Assembly: GCA_012841165.1 (NCBI GenBank)
Contig: DUVF01000006.1
Coordinates: 1 to 36,379 of the forward strand
Length of the DNA stretch: 36,379 nt
Source: Clostridiales bacterium
GTDB lineage: Bacteria; Bacillota; Clostridia; Peptostreptococcales; Anaerovoracaceae
Direction: 5' to 3'
Shown here: in pieces, positions 25,692 to 33,036 of the stretch
How positions within the stretch are numbered: position 1 is the stretch's first letter
Layout of the letters: each line of letters starts with the position of its first letter
Notes under the pieces: model-generated
Seen by the model: only the letters and a program-made list of their open reading frames with translations
Databases searched by the model: none
Told to the model about the DNA's origin: nothing
Translations under genes and position numbers: made by a program

Positions 25692-26297
25692 TCAGTCTGT
25701 GAGCAAGGAGGTGTTCTTATGTCCTAAGCTGTCGCTGAGGGACAGTCCTAGTTGGCGGGCCTGTTCGCCCCACGCTGAGGCAGTGATATCTTCGCGATTG
25801 ACAACGCCGGAAACATAAATCTGTCCGGCGTCCTTCCATTTAAGGTAGCGCAGCAGAGCCTGGTAGTGGAGCTTGAGCGTGTTAAAGGGCCAATCTCTGG
25901 GGATGCCGCAGGTCGCCAGCATAACAGCTTGTTTGGAAGGCATTTCGCGAAGTTGAGGGCTGACCATATAGAAGCGGTCGAGCACTTTTTTCAACTGCGA
26001 GGTCATATCAAAAAAGTACAGAGGGGTTACGAAAGCAACCAGATCCGCTTCCAGCAATAATCGTTGGATCGGCGCATAATCGTCTTTTATGATGCAGACA
26101 CCGGAGACTTGCCGGCAATGCCCGCAGCCGCGACAGCCTTCCAGCTACATAAAGGCAGTATCGAAGCGAGTGATATCATGTCCGGCTGCGGCCGCACCGC
26201 TTTGAAAGTGGTCGGCCAGCCAGGCGGAGGTCCCTTCCCGGCGTGGGCTGCCCGTCAGGAGCAGGATATTCATTTTGGCGTTTAGAGCTTGTTCCAT
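25692..26297 (-). pseudogene. NADPH-dependent FMN reductase / flavodoxin-fold gene with an in-frame amber codon
   Basis: Read from the ATG at 26297 (AAAGGA eight bases upstream) the frame encodes a flavodoxin-like protein: MNILLLTGSPRREGTSAWLA (flavin phosphate loop), then a TAG at codon 51 (26145-26147), then without any frame change LEGCRGCGHCR, CIIKDDYAPIQ, VAFVTPLYFFDMTSQLKKVLDRFY and on to a TGA at 25692. The total would be 201 residues plus the amber. The remainder looks intact, with the CxxCxxC-type cluster typical of this family. It is either a recent pseudogene, a read-through gene or a sequencing error. It starts 29 nt behind the radical SAM-PadR gene on the same strand, so it was probably the third gene of that operon. 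Confidence 0.85.
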
Positions 26298-26326
26298 AGC
26301 GAGATTCCTTTACCACTTTGACCCTA

Positions 26327-27661
26327 TCATACATCAGGTGATATTTCCAACTGTCCGATCAGGCATGTCAATGTAGAAATATATTCTTTCAATGTTTCTT
26401 TCCAGTCGTCAAGACAGTGAAGGCCTGCATTGGTAATGGCATATGCCGTTCCGTCATAATGTACCAGGCCGCGCTGTCTCATTATCTTTAAGAAACGGTA
26501 TGTGGCAGCCATGTCCGGTATAGCCTGCTGATATGTCGCGTATTCTCTCATTTGTTTCTGAACGGCATAACCGGTCTGGTCTCCGCGGCTTAAAATATCC
26601 AAAATAATGGGCTGCATAAATTTTTCCAAATTCCCGCCCTGGCAGGCGCATTTCTGCCGCTTAGTATTCTGAGCCGGGGGTGCTGAAATATGATAACCAG
26701 CCTTTTCAAGAAGCTTACGGGCATGCTGCATATCTGTACCAGCCCAGTCTTTTTCTGAAAATCCAGCGTCTCTCGGTATGGCGCCGGACTCTACGACCAC
26801 AACATTTGCGCCGCTGTTTACGGCTTCTTGTGATGCGGGATGGGCACAGATATCTCTCACGCTGTTGCCGCCTGAAAGACGAAGCACAGCAATAACATGA
26901 GCCAGATAAGCTTCATCTACCATAGAAGTATCATCGCCAAGGGGAGTTCCTTTGACCGGAAACCGCGCCATGGCGCCGCAGATCTTCGCGCCGCAGGATA
27001 CCGCGTTCAGAAAGCAGTCTGCGATCTCCTGTGCGCTATGCTCCGGGCCAAGCGGTTCCACAAGGCTGATGAGCGACATTTGTGTGCTGGTGACGCTGTT
27101 CATCGTGTAGATTCGCTTTTCGGGTGAAAAGGGCGTGTCCGCCCCTTCTCTGAGCCTGAGCGCGTGATAGACGCCGTATACATTCGCAGCGGCAACGCGG
27201 TTTGCGGTAACGAAGTCGAGTTCGCCCGTGTTTAATATGATGCCGTAATTTCCGGGGATCTCTTCGCGGATGCGGGGAATCTGCTTTAAAAGAGTATCAA
27301 GACTGTAAAACTCCGTGGTTCGCAGCACGATATATGCTGCTCCTTCGGCAACATAGCCGCGTACACGATTAAAGATTTCCTCTTCGGTAACCTGGCGGCT
27401 CTGCTCAATCAGTCCCCACTTCTCACCAAAAGAACAGAATTTGCAATTCATAGCGCAAGGCGCATAATCCATACCGATGGCGCACCACAGATACCCTTTA
27501 TCCAAAGCAATAAGAGAGGCTGCGCGCCGCGCGGCCTCTCTGAGTTTTTGATCTTCCGGGCTACCGACCGGGATTTCCAAAAGGGCAATGGTCTCATTTC
27601 GCGATAACACCTCGCCCTTAAGACATTTTTCTTCACAAAGCCGGATAAGTTTTTCAGTCAT
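26327..27661 (-). CDS. Radical SAM protein fused to a PadR-like winged-helix domain
   Basis: A 444-residue fusion. Residues about 40-325 form a radical SAM domain related to the BioB/HydE/PylB group: the [4Fe-4S] ligands C69, C73 and C76 (CAMNCKFC) lie after a hydrophobic strand, followed by EGAAYIVLRTTE, NTGELDF, RFPVKGTPLGDD and GGNSVRDICAHP. A short link holds a CxC (about 336-338). Residues about 345-440 match the PadR type of winged helix (FMQPIILDILSRGDQTGYAVQKQM ..., TYRFLKIMRQRGLVHYDGTAYAITNAG). The start codon overlaps the end of the C_GCAxxG gene by 8 nt. The reaction is unknown. I infer that the DNA-binding tail acts on the palindrome at 28126-28148. Confidence 0.8.
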   Translation of the reverse strand: MTEKLIRLCEEKCLKGEVLSRNETIALLEIPVGSPEDQKLREAARRAASLIALDKGYLWCAIGMDYAPCAMNCKFCSFGEKWGLIEQSRQVTEEEIFNRVRGYVAEGAAYIVLRTTEFYSLDTLLKQIPRIREEIPGNYGIILNTGELDFVTANRVAAANVYGVYHALRLREGADTPFSPEKRIYTMNSVTSTQMSLISLVEPLGPEHSAQEIADCFLNAVSCGAKICGAMARFPVKGTPLGDDTSMVDEAYLAHVIAVLRLSGGNSVRDICAHPASQEAVNSGANVVVVESGAIPRDAGFSEKDWAGTDMQHARKLLEKAGYHISAPPAQNTKRQKCACQGGNLEKFMQPIILDILSRGDQTGYAVQKQMREYATYQQAIPDMAATYRFLKIMRQRGLVHYDGTAYAITNAGLHCLDDWKETLKEYISTLTCLIGQLEISPDV

Positions 27662-28103
27662 TTAATATATCCTCTAAGATTATGCATGAATCTATGACCG
27701 CTTTGCAGCATACCTCTTCGAATAAATTTTCCTGCATGACTTTTTCCCTTTCAGCGGGCTTGCTCAGATCATAACCGAGGATCTCTTTGCAGATGCAGCT
27801 TCCGTATTTTTCTGTAAAAGCGGCTTCAAAGCGATCCTGTACGGCGCGCATGTGGTTTTTCGCCTCTAGATTACACACATCGCCCTGACCATATTTTAAT
27901 CCTATTACCATCAGCGCACCAGTGACGCAGCCACAGGTCTCGCCGTGCCGCATACCGCCACCAAATGGCGCGGCTATCTTGAGAGCTGTCTGTCTATCCA
28001 AACCGAGATATTCAGAAAATTCGCCGAACACTGCCTGAGAACAGTCTATGCCTTTATTAAAATCCTGAAGAGCCTTTTCTTCTGTGAGAGATGTTTTTAT
28101 CAT
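27654..28103 (-). CDS. C_GCAxxG_C_C family redox protein
   Basis: A 149-residue cytoplasmic protein with the family's cysteine pattern: C21 in GIDCSQAVFGEF, the pair C57 and C59 in GETCGCVTGALMVIG, then CIC near 97 and a CC in the C-terminal helix. The family is believed to be redox- or metal-cofactor-related, but no reaction is established. The ATG at 28103 is preceded by AAAGGAG; an in-frame ATG at 28196 lies upstream of the predicted promoter and can be excluded. It is the first gene of the unit with the radical SAM-PadR gene. Confidence 0.88.
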   Translation of the reverse strand: MIKTSLTEEKALQDFNKGIDCSQAVFGEFSEYLGLDRQTALKIAAPFGGGMRHGETCGCVTGALMVIGLKYGQGDVCNLEAKNHMRAVQDRFEAAFTEKYGSCICKEILGYDLSKPAEREKVMQENLFEEVCCKAVIDSCIILEDILND

Positions 28104-28125
28104 GGGATCGGTACTCCTTTGAATA

Positions 28126-28148
28126 TATATTAGATTAAATCTAATATA
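28126..28148. promoter_or_regulatory. 23-bp palindromic operator over the -10 and start point
   Basis: The perfect inverted repeat has 11-bp arms, TATATTAGATT and AATCTAATATA, around one central A. It covers the -10 (28143-28148) and the expected start (about 28136) of the minus-strand promoter, the classical place for a repressor site. The PadR-like domain encoded in the same operon is the obvious candidate to bind it. Confidence 0.75.
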
Positions 28149-28171
28149 ATATTTTGGAATTGTTTCGTCAA
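28143..28171 (-). promoter_or_regulatory. Promoter of the C_GCAxxG / radical SAM-PadR operon
   Basis: On the minus strand: -35 TTGACG (28166-28171), 17-bp spacer, -10 TATATT (28143-28148). The leader of about 33 nt carries AAAGGAG. Confidence 0.82.
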
Positions 28172-28272
28172 TGCAAAAAGGAGATTTGCGAATCATTTTG
28201 GGGTCTGAGTACTGCTCCGGCGCAGATACCGCAGGCGGTAAGTTGCATTACCATAAGTGCTAAAATAAACGA

Positions 28273-28314
28273 CAAATCCGAATCCTCCACCTCTCGGTCT
28301 TGGGTTCGGATTTG
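28273..28314 (-). terminator. Hairpin after the tRNA-Val/tRNA-Ala unit
   Basis: A 13-bp stem: CAAATCCGAATCC (28273-28285) pairs with GGGTTCGGATTTG (28302-28314), with one G-T pair. It follows tRNA-Ala on the minus strand. The T-tract after it is poor, so it could be a processing or weak termination structure. Confidence 0.5.
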
Positions 28315-28321
28315 ATTGTTG

Positions 28322-28397
28322 TGGTGGACTCGAAGGGATTCGAACCCTCGGCCTCCGCGTTGCGAACGCGGCGCTCTCCCAGCTGAGCCACGAGCCC
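28322..28397 (-). tRNA. tRNA-Ala (anticodon CGC)
   Basis: A complete 76-nt cloverleaf including encoded CCA. Acceptor GGGCTCG/CGAGTCC contains the G3-U70 pair that is the alanine identity element. The anticodon stem is CCGCG/CGCGG with loop TTCGCAA (anticodon CGC, reads GCG). The T arm GAGGG-TTCGAAT-CCCTT is good. It sits 12 nt behind the tRNA-Val locus and shares its promoter. Confidence 0.95.
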
Positions 28398-28409
28398 AAA
28401 CAAAAAAAT

Positions 28410-28487
28410 TGGTGGGGACAGCGGGACTCGAACCTGCGACCTCATGCTTGTGACGCATGCGCTCTAACCAACTGAGACTATGCCCCC
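28410..28487 (-). tRNA. tRNA-Val (anticodon CAC), degenerate in the D and T stems
   Basis: The acceptor GGGGGCA/TGTCCCC and an encoded CCA are good, and the anticodon stem CATGC/GCATG with loop GTCACAA gives CAC (valine, GUG). Three deviations stand out: one extra T in the 5' half of the D stem (TAGTCTCAG where TAGCTCAG is usual), an A-C mismatch in the T stem (GCAGG against CCCGC), and G rather than a pyrimidine at position 32. It may be a decaying gene. CAC is dispensable when a UAC-anticodon tRNA-Val exists. Confidence 0.75.
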
Positions 28488-28522
28488 ATATCCTCCTGCA
28501 AACAAAAACCTGTGCACGAAAT

Positions 28523-28551
28523 ATTTTAATATAGATTATAATGACTGTCAA
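28523..28551 (-). promoter_or_regulatory. Promoter of the tRNA-Val/tRNA-Ala unit
   Basis: On the minus strand: -35 TTGACA (28546-28551), 17-bp spacer, -10 TAAAAT (28523-28528). The transcript would start near 28516, about 28 nt before the tRNA-Val 5' end. Confidence 0.8.
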
Positions 28552-28593
28552 TCCGGGAAAGCCCCTGCCGGACCGGAAATTATGAATTAGTAG

Positions 28594-28623
28594 TTGAAAT
28601 CCCCTGATGTACTATGCTATTAT
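28594..28623 (+). promoter_or_regulatory. Promoter of tRNA-Ala (GGC)
   Basis: -35 TTGAAA (28594-28599), 18-bp spacer, -10 TATTAT (28618-28623), about 17 bp before the tRNA 5' end at 28641. Confidence 0.65.
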
Positions 28624-28640
28624 AAGGAAGTCCGCAAAAT

Positions 28641-28716
28641 GGGGGTATAGCTCAGCTGGGAGAGCGTTTGACTGGCAGTCAAAAGGTCAGGAGTTCGAGC
28701 CTCCTTATCTCCACCA
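28641..28716 (+). tRNA. tRNA-Ala (anticodon GGC)
   Basis: A complete 76-nt cloverleaf with encoded CCA. Acceptor GGGGGTA/TATCTCC has the G3-U70 alanine identity pair. The anticodon stem TTTGA/TCAAA with loop CTGGCAG gives GGC (reads GCC). T arm AGGAG-TTCGAGC-CTCCT. A strong terminator follows directly. Confidence 0.95.
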
Positions 28717-28720
28717 AAAA

Positions 28721-28754
28721 AACAAAGAGAGCCTTGAGGCCCTCTTTGTTTTTT
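28721..28754. terminator. Terminator shared by tRNA-Ala (GGC) and the GGDEF gene
   Basis: A 13-position stem (one A-C mismatch): AACAAAGAGAGCC (28721-28733) with GGCCCTCTTTGTT (28738-28750), loop TTGA, A-tract before and T-tract after, so it can work in both directions. Confidence 0.88.
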
Positions 28755-29930
28755 CTATTTTATCAAATGCTGCCTTCTATCGGGAATTATTCCTTCATCG
28801 ATCTTTTTCTTTTTGTCTTCATACATAAAAACATCGAGTTTCCTCAAAAAATCATCTATTGACTCATGATTACTTTCGTATGTACTGTAACCGATTGAAA
28901 AATTTATACTATAAGGTTTCTCTTCCGATTCATTAAACAATGTTGTTTGTGTTTTAATGCTGTCGATCATATCAATGATTTCTTTCTGAGAGTTTATATA
29001 CATCAATATGATAAACTCATCACCCCCAAATCTAAAGATTGATCCTTTATCCCCCACCGTTTCGCGTAACATCTTTCCAGTTAGGGAAATAACATCATCC
29101 CCTACAATATGTCCAAATCTATCATTAATACTTTTGAAGTCATTAATGTCTAACATAATTCCTGCAAGTGTACCGGCAGTATTTTCTTTTTTATTTTTAC
29201 TATGAGTTAACAAGATACTATTTAAGTACTGTCTGTTAAATAATCCCGACAGCATATCTACATAAGACGCTTCATTTTGAACATTAATGAATAACGAGAT
29301 CATCCCTATAGACACGCCAAGCCATACAATAGAGTATCCGTAAAAAAAGAACTGCAACAGACTTCCGATTATAATGGGAACCATAAACATAATAGCAGGA
29401 AGAAACAAATATTTATGTACCTTCTCACGATACAAATAGATTAACAAAACTCCATATAACAGATAAAAATAAGTTACAGCATATGGAATTATAAAGAAGT
29501 CTGCTCTTTGATAAATATTATATTCATCGACTACAAAAAACACAGGTGTCGCGAAGTTTATCAAGCAGCCTAATATAATTAACATGGCAGGTATAGCCAC
29601 AAAGGGATATATTCGCCTGATTCTTTCCATGTCTGCAAACAATTTATAGTCTGCATATACTACCCAGAAATAGGCAAATATAATGGTGTTGATAAATAAA
29701 ATTTCATTTAGCACTATCGACAAAGTACGATATCCATATATCATTTTGCCATCCAGGAAAAAAACCGTCGACTCAATTAAGCATTGCAGAATATTTAGAA
29801 TAACCATCGCATAGAATATCTTTTCTTCAAACAGTCCATGACGTAGTGGCTTTTTCAAACTAAATAAAACAACCAATAACAACAATATCGCTGTTCCATT
29901 TGCAATATAGATGGCTGGGTAATTAATCAT
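28755..29930 (-). CDS. Membrane diguanylate cyclase (multi-TM plus GGDEF)
   Basis: A 391-residue protein. The N-terminal half (to about 220) is a membrane domain with about seven or eight hydrophobic helices and no recognised sensor motif. The C-terminal half is a GGDEF domain beginning DMLSGLFNRQYL, with DINDFKSINDRFGHIVGDDV and the signature FGGDEFII, so it should make c-di-GMP at the membrane. No EAL or PilZ domain is present. The ATG at 29930 is preceded by GAGAGG; in-frame ATGs at 29957 and 29954 lack a site. It has its own extended -10 promoter. Confidence 0.88.
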   Translation of the reverse strand: MINYPAIYIANGTAILLLLVVLFSLKKPLRHGLFEEKIFYAMVILNILQCLIESTVFFLDGKMIYGYRTLSIVLNEILFINTIIFAYFWVVYADYKLFADMERIRRIYPFVAIPAMLIILGCLINFATPVFFVVDEYNIYQRADFFIIPYAVTYFYLLYGVLLIYLYREKVHKYLFLPAIMFMVPIIIGSLLQFFFYGYSIVWLGVSIGMISLFINVQNEASYVDMLSGLFNRQYLNSILLTHSKNKKENTAGTLAGIMLDINDFKSINDRFGHIVGDDVISLTGKMLRETVGDKGSIFRFGGDEFIILMYINSQKEIIDMIDSIKTQTTLFNESEEKPYSINFSIGYSTYESNHESIDDFLRKLDVFMYEDKKKKIDEGIIPDRRQHLIK

Positions 29931-30240
29931 TTGCAATATCCTCTCTGCACCCATCATTTATGTTGTGTTTTCAAAACTTATCAAATGATAAATTCCCCAA
30001 AAACTGTGTGAGACAGACACAATTATTATATCATAGAATATCTTATGTATACACTAGGCTCTTAAGCTTCTCGCGCATTCGGCGCCACCAAAATAGAACG
30101 CAGTTATTAATATGATTTCATGTGTTGATAACTGCTCTCTTTTTGCTTAGAATAAAGAGAATACGGAAAACGTGCACGAAAGGTGCAAAATTATACGATT
30201 CATAATCTTTAATAATTTACATAGAAAGGTGCGGGAAATC
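29931..30240. other. Divergent intergenic region between the GGDEF gene and the small membrane protein
   Basis: It carries the leftward extended -10 (30025-30035) and a hairpin GCAGTTAT (30100-30107) / ATAACTGC (30128-30135) with a 20-nt loop, followed by TCTCTTTTTG, which may act as an attenuator for the rightward gene. I see no c-di-GMP riboswitch consensus and no gene. Confidence 0.5.
30025..30035 (-). promoter_or_regulatory. Extended -10 promoter of the first GGDEF gene
   Basis: TATGATATAAT on the minus strand, the same 11-mer as in front of the dehydrogenase gene and tilS. No clear -35. The leader would be about 90 nt. Confidence 0.6.
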
Positions 30241-30522
30241 ATGAAAAAGAAGTTCTATTCTGAAACGATGGCCGGGAAATGGGCGGCCGCTTTAACAGTA
30301 TTTTTTATTGCCTCAGTGGCTATAAAATTATTAGCTTCGACCATGCAGGCCAGACAACCTATTCCAACTCCTATTCTTGCGGCTATAGGAATTGCCGGAG
30401 CCGTATTGGGAGTTATATCATTCGTGCGGAATAAAGACAGAACTATATTGACCTTGCTTTCCATACCGGTTGGCCTGTTAATCATTTTTTGGATGGCAGC
30501 AGAAATGGCGATCCCCCATTAA
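30241..30522 (+). CDS. Small membrane protein of unknown function
   Basis: A 93-residue protein that I do not recognise. Three hydrophobic segments (about 12-33, 44-62 and 69-89) are joined by short basic or polar links, so it is an integral membrane protein with little outside the bilayer. No catalytic motif is visible. The ATG at 30241 follows AAAGGTGCGGG; an in-frame ATG at 30172 has no clear site. Its stop is 3 bp from the stop of the convergent second GGDEF gene. Confidence 0.7.
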   Translation: MKKKFYSETMAGKWAAALTVFFIASVAIKLLASTMQARQPIPTPILAAIGIAGAVLGVISFVRNKDRTILTLLSIPVGLLIIFWMAAEMAIPH

Positions 30523-30525
30523 TCT

Positions 30526-31866
30526 CTAACCATATATGGTTATTTGATTTTTTCCGTTTTCTTTTGATTGATATAGGGCTTCGTCGGCCTCTTTATAGAG
30601 GGAGTCGAAGCTCTTGCCTTTGTTGTAGAAGCTTACGCCTATACTGCTGCTTACGGTCACGCTTCCTTCGGCATCTTTGATTTCTCGATTCATTTTTATG
30701 CGAATTTCCTCAAGCTTTTTTTCTAAAAAATCGGAACTGCTCTCAAACGGGAGATATAACATAAATTCATCTCCGCCGAGCCGGGCTACTATATCTGTCT
30801 CGCGGATTGAATTTTTAAGGATGGCGGCTGTGGTCACAAGCACTTCGTCTCCCATTTGGTGTCCCAGTACATCATTGACGCTCTTAAAGTTGTCTAAATC
30901 CATAATTATAAAAGCGCCGCCTTTATATAAATTGTTTTTCAGTATTGAAGTTATCGCGTGGGTACCACCTGCCCGATTATATATTCCCGTCAGCGCGTCA
31001 GTTCTTGATTTTTCGATCAGTTTCTGTCTGGCAGAGAAGATGAAACCCATAACTACGCCTACGGCCAGGGATACAGCTAAGAAAGCGAATATTCTGAGTA
31101 TGATTCCCAACTTATTATGCCAGCCATTTTGAGGCACGATGGATAATCTGAAGTCAATGTTGGATATAGAAAAGTCGGAGGATATAAAATCGTCGTATTC
31201 AGAAACTCTGCCGGAATAGATTTCAACATACTCTTCGCTATCCGGCAGCTTTTTCTCTAAAATAAAATCATATTTTAAATTGTCATGCAGGTTATTTGTA
31301 CTTTTAGATATAACATCCGGGAAATCCATTGTTACAGAGACCAGGCCGCTGTATTTCATTTCGGAGTTTTCATCGGAAGTTCTGATCGCTAGTCTCGCGG
31401 AAAAGGCTTTGCCGCCTTGCTTTAAATCATATGGCCCCGTAAGGATTGCATCTTCGGATTTTACCGCCAATATGGCATCCTCATAGCTTTTATTTTCCGG
31501 GCTGAGCAAATTTAATCCGAGAATACCCTCATTACCTTTTAGCGGATATACATTTGATACTACAGAGTTGGGAGCATATAATATGTTGCGGATATTGGGG
31601 TTTTTCAATATTCGTTCACCTATTATCTGCGGATCTACATATTTTCCGTCAGCCCCGAAGATCAAGGCTCTGAGCTCATAGACAGCACTTATATTGATCA
31701 TAAATTCATTTTTTATAAAAGCGACCTGATTGTGCAGGATAGAAGTCGCCTCCAGCCTGTGAAGCTTAATTTCATCAGCTGCCAGGCTATGCATGTACAA
31801 AGCGCTGATGAACATGGCAATAAGCGTTGATATAAATATTATTTTAACTCTCTTGTTTTTCCGCAT
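30526..31866 (-). CDS. CHASE-type sensor diguanylate cyclase
   Basis: A 446-residue membrane protein: an N-terminal helix (about 9-29), an extracytoplasmic sensor of about 220 residues resembling CHASE domains (NILYAPNSVVSNVYPLKGNEGILGLNLL in pieces, LTGPYDLKQGG, VSVTMDFPDV), a second helix (about 256-280), then a GGDEF domain starting RTDALTGIYNRAGG, with DLDNFKSVNDVLGHQMGDEV and the signature LGGDEFML. It should convert an external ligand signal into c-di-GMP. Together with the gene at 28755 it gives two cyclases within 3.2 kb. The ribosome binding site is a modest GGGGG; the promoter lies at 31965-31992. Confidence 0.88.
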   Translation of the reverse strand: MRKNKRVKIIFISTLIAMFISALYMHSLAADEIKLHRLEATSILHNQVAFIKNEFMINISAVYELRALIFGADGKYVDPQIIGERILKNPNIRNILYAPNSVVSNVYPLKGNEGILGLNLLSPENKSYEDAILAVKSEDAILTGPYDLKQGGKAFSARLAIRTSDENSEMKYSGLVSVTMDFPDVISKSTNNLHDNLKYDFILEKKLPDSEEYVEIYSGRVSEYDDFISSDFSISNIDFRLSIVPQNGWHNKLGIILRIFAFLAVSLAVGVVMGFIFSARQKLIEKSRTDALTGIYNRAGGTHAITSILKNNLYKGGAFIIMDLDNFKSVNDVLGHQMGDEVLVTTAAILKNSIRETDIVARLGGDEFMLYLPFESSSDFLEKKLEEIRIKMNREIKDAEGSVTVSSSIGVSFYNKGKSFDSLYKEADEALYQSKENGKNQITIYG

Positions 31867-31964
31867 ATTGACAAGCCCCCATGGGTTATTTATATTGAAT
31901 TTCAGGGAAGTTCAGCGATAAAAGTCTGTATATTGGGTAAAGTTCAAATAAGTAGTCTTCTAAA

Positions 31965-32013
31965 ATATTACACTAAATTCCGATCTTGTCAAAATGTTAT
32001 TCATAATTATATT
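31965..32013. promoter_or_regulatory. Divergent promoters with overlapping -35 boxes
   Basis: Minus strand: -35 TTGACA (31987-31992), 16-bp spacer, -10 TAATAT (31965-31970), for the CHASE-GGDEF gene. Plus strand: -35 TTGTCA (31986-31991), 16-bp spacer, -10 TATATT (32008-32013), for the hydrolase gene. The two -35 boxes overlap by five bases. Confidence 0.65.
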
Positions 32014-32050
32014 TGTGCCCCCAAACCCAACTTCAAGGAGAATATTTGAG

Positions 32051-32968
32051 ATGATAAAGGGAAGAAAAAAGATCAAAAATGGGAAAATAAAGTGGTTGTT
32101 GGGTGCTTTTTTAGCAATAATTATCTTATATTTTTTGGTTCAGGGCGTCCGTTGTGCCGCCGGCCTACATAAAGCCCAGGATAAACTGAACTCATATGAA
32201 ACAAAGGTGGCGGATCTGTCATATGGTTCGATGGCCTATGTCGATGTGGGGGAAGGAGTGACTATTTTATCCATTCACGGTATTTTCGGCGGATATGATC
32301 AGGCGTATGACAGTGTAAAAAACAGAGAATCAAAAAACCGCTTGCTGGCGCCGTCACGATTCGGCTATCCTGGCTCTGAAGTAAAGGGAAACGGAACACC
32401 TGCGGAACAAGCCGCTGCCTTTAAGGAATTGCTTGATTATTTGGAAATAAATCAGGTCTTTGTTTTAGGAACCTCCGCCGGAGGCACTCCGGCGATTCGG
32501 TTTGCGCTGGATTATCCGGAACGTGTAAAAGGCCTGATACTATTTTGCTCAGCGATGCCGGTCAATGAAAAGCCGGATACTTATATTGAATATCAAGCGC
32601 CGCCTGAGCCGCTGATATCCGACTATGCCATGTATTTAATCAGCCCGCTGATGCCTTCATTGATGGGGATGCCGGCCTCAACCGTAAAAAGCATCCAGCC
32701 TGTTTCTGAGAGAAAAACCGGGGTTATACTTGATGGCAAGCTGACCAATCCGGACATGGAAAGAAATTTTGAGCAGTATTCCATCGAAGAGTTGGAAGTA
32801 CCGGTTTTGATCCTGCATTCGGAAGATGATCCGGTAGCCAGTTTTGAGAAAGTAAAAAATATCCAACATCGCTTTCCTAAGCTCACACTCGTTTCTTTCC
32901 CTGACGGCGGACATATGATGACAGGACACGGTGAAGAAATCGATGAAGCCTTAGACAATTTCATGAAT
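32051..32968 (+). CDS. Membrane-anchored alpha/beta hydrolase
   Basis: A protein of 306 residues ending in LDNFMN, with stop codon TAA at 32969-32971. An N-terminal helix (about 15-32) follows a Lys-rich start, so the enzyme is tethered with its catalytic domain outside. The alpha/beta hydrolase core has SIHGIFGGYDQA (oxyanion), the nucleophile elbow GTSAGG, an acid in LHSEDDPVA and the His of GGHMMTGH, so the triad is complete; the substrate is unknown. The ATG at 32051 follows AAGGAG ten bases upstream. Confidence 0.86.
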
Positions 32969-32989
32969 TAAAATGATTTGAAATATATA

Positions 32990-33014
32990 AAAACATGCTT
33001 CAAAATCATGTTTT
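32990..33014 (+). terminator. Weak hairpin between the two hydrolase genes
   Basis: An 8-bp stem AAAACATG (32990-32997) with CATGTTTT (33007-33014), followed by ATT. It is AT-rich and weak and may only partly stop transcription. Confidence 0.4.
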
Positions 33015-33036
33015 ATTAAGCTGAACGGAGCCGGGT

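Noticed and set aside
26064-26285. 73-codon plus-strand frame
   Set aside because: It is antisense to the 5' half of the flavin reductase pseudogene, which has clear family motifs and a ribosome binding site.
25692-26297. Amber codon read as pyrrolysine
   Set aside because: TAG is the ordinary stop of several neighbouring genes and the codon falls at a non-conserved position, so recoding is less likely than a nonsense mutation or an error.
28168-28551. Overlapping reading frames on the minus strand across 28168-28551
   Set aside because: They are translations of the tRNA genes and their terminator hairpin, not proteins.
29931-30240. c-di-GMP riboswitch between the two GGDEF loci
   Set aside because: I looked for the conserved GEMM core and a tetraloop-receptor arrangement and did not see it; only a simple hairpin is present.
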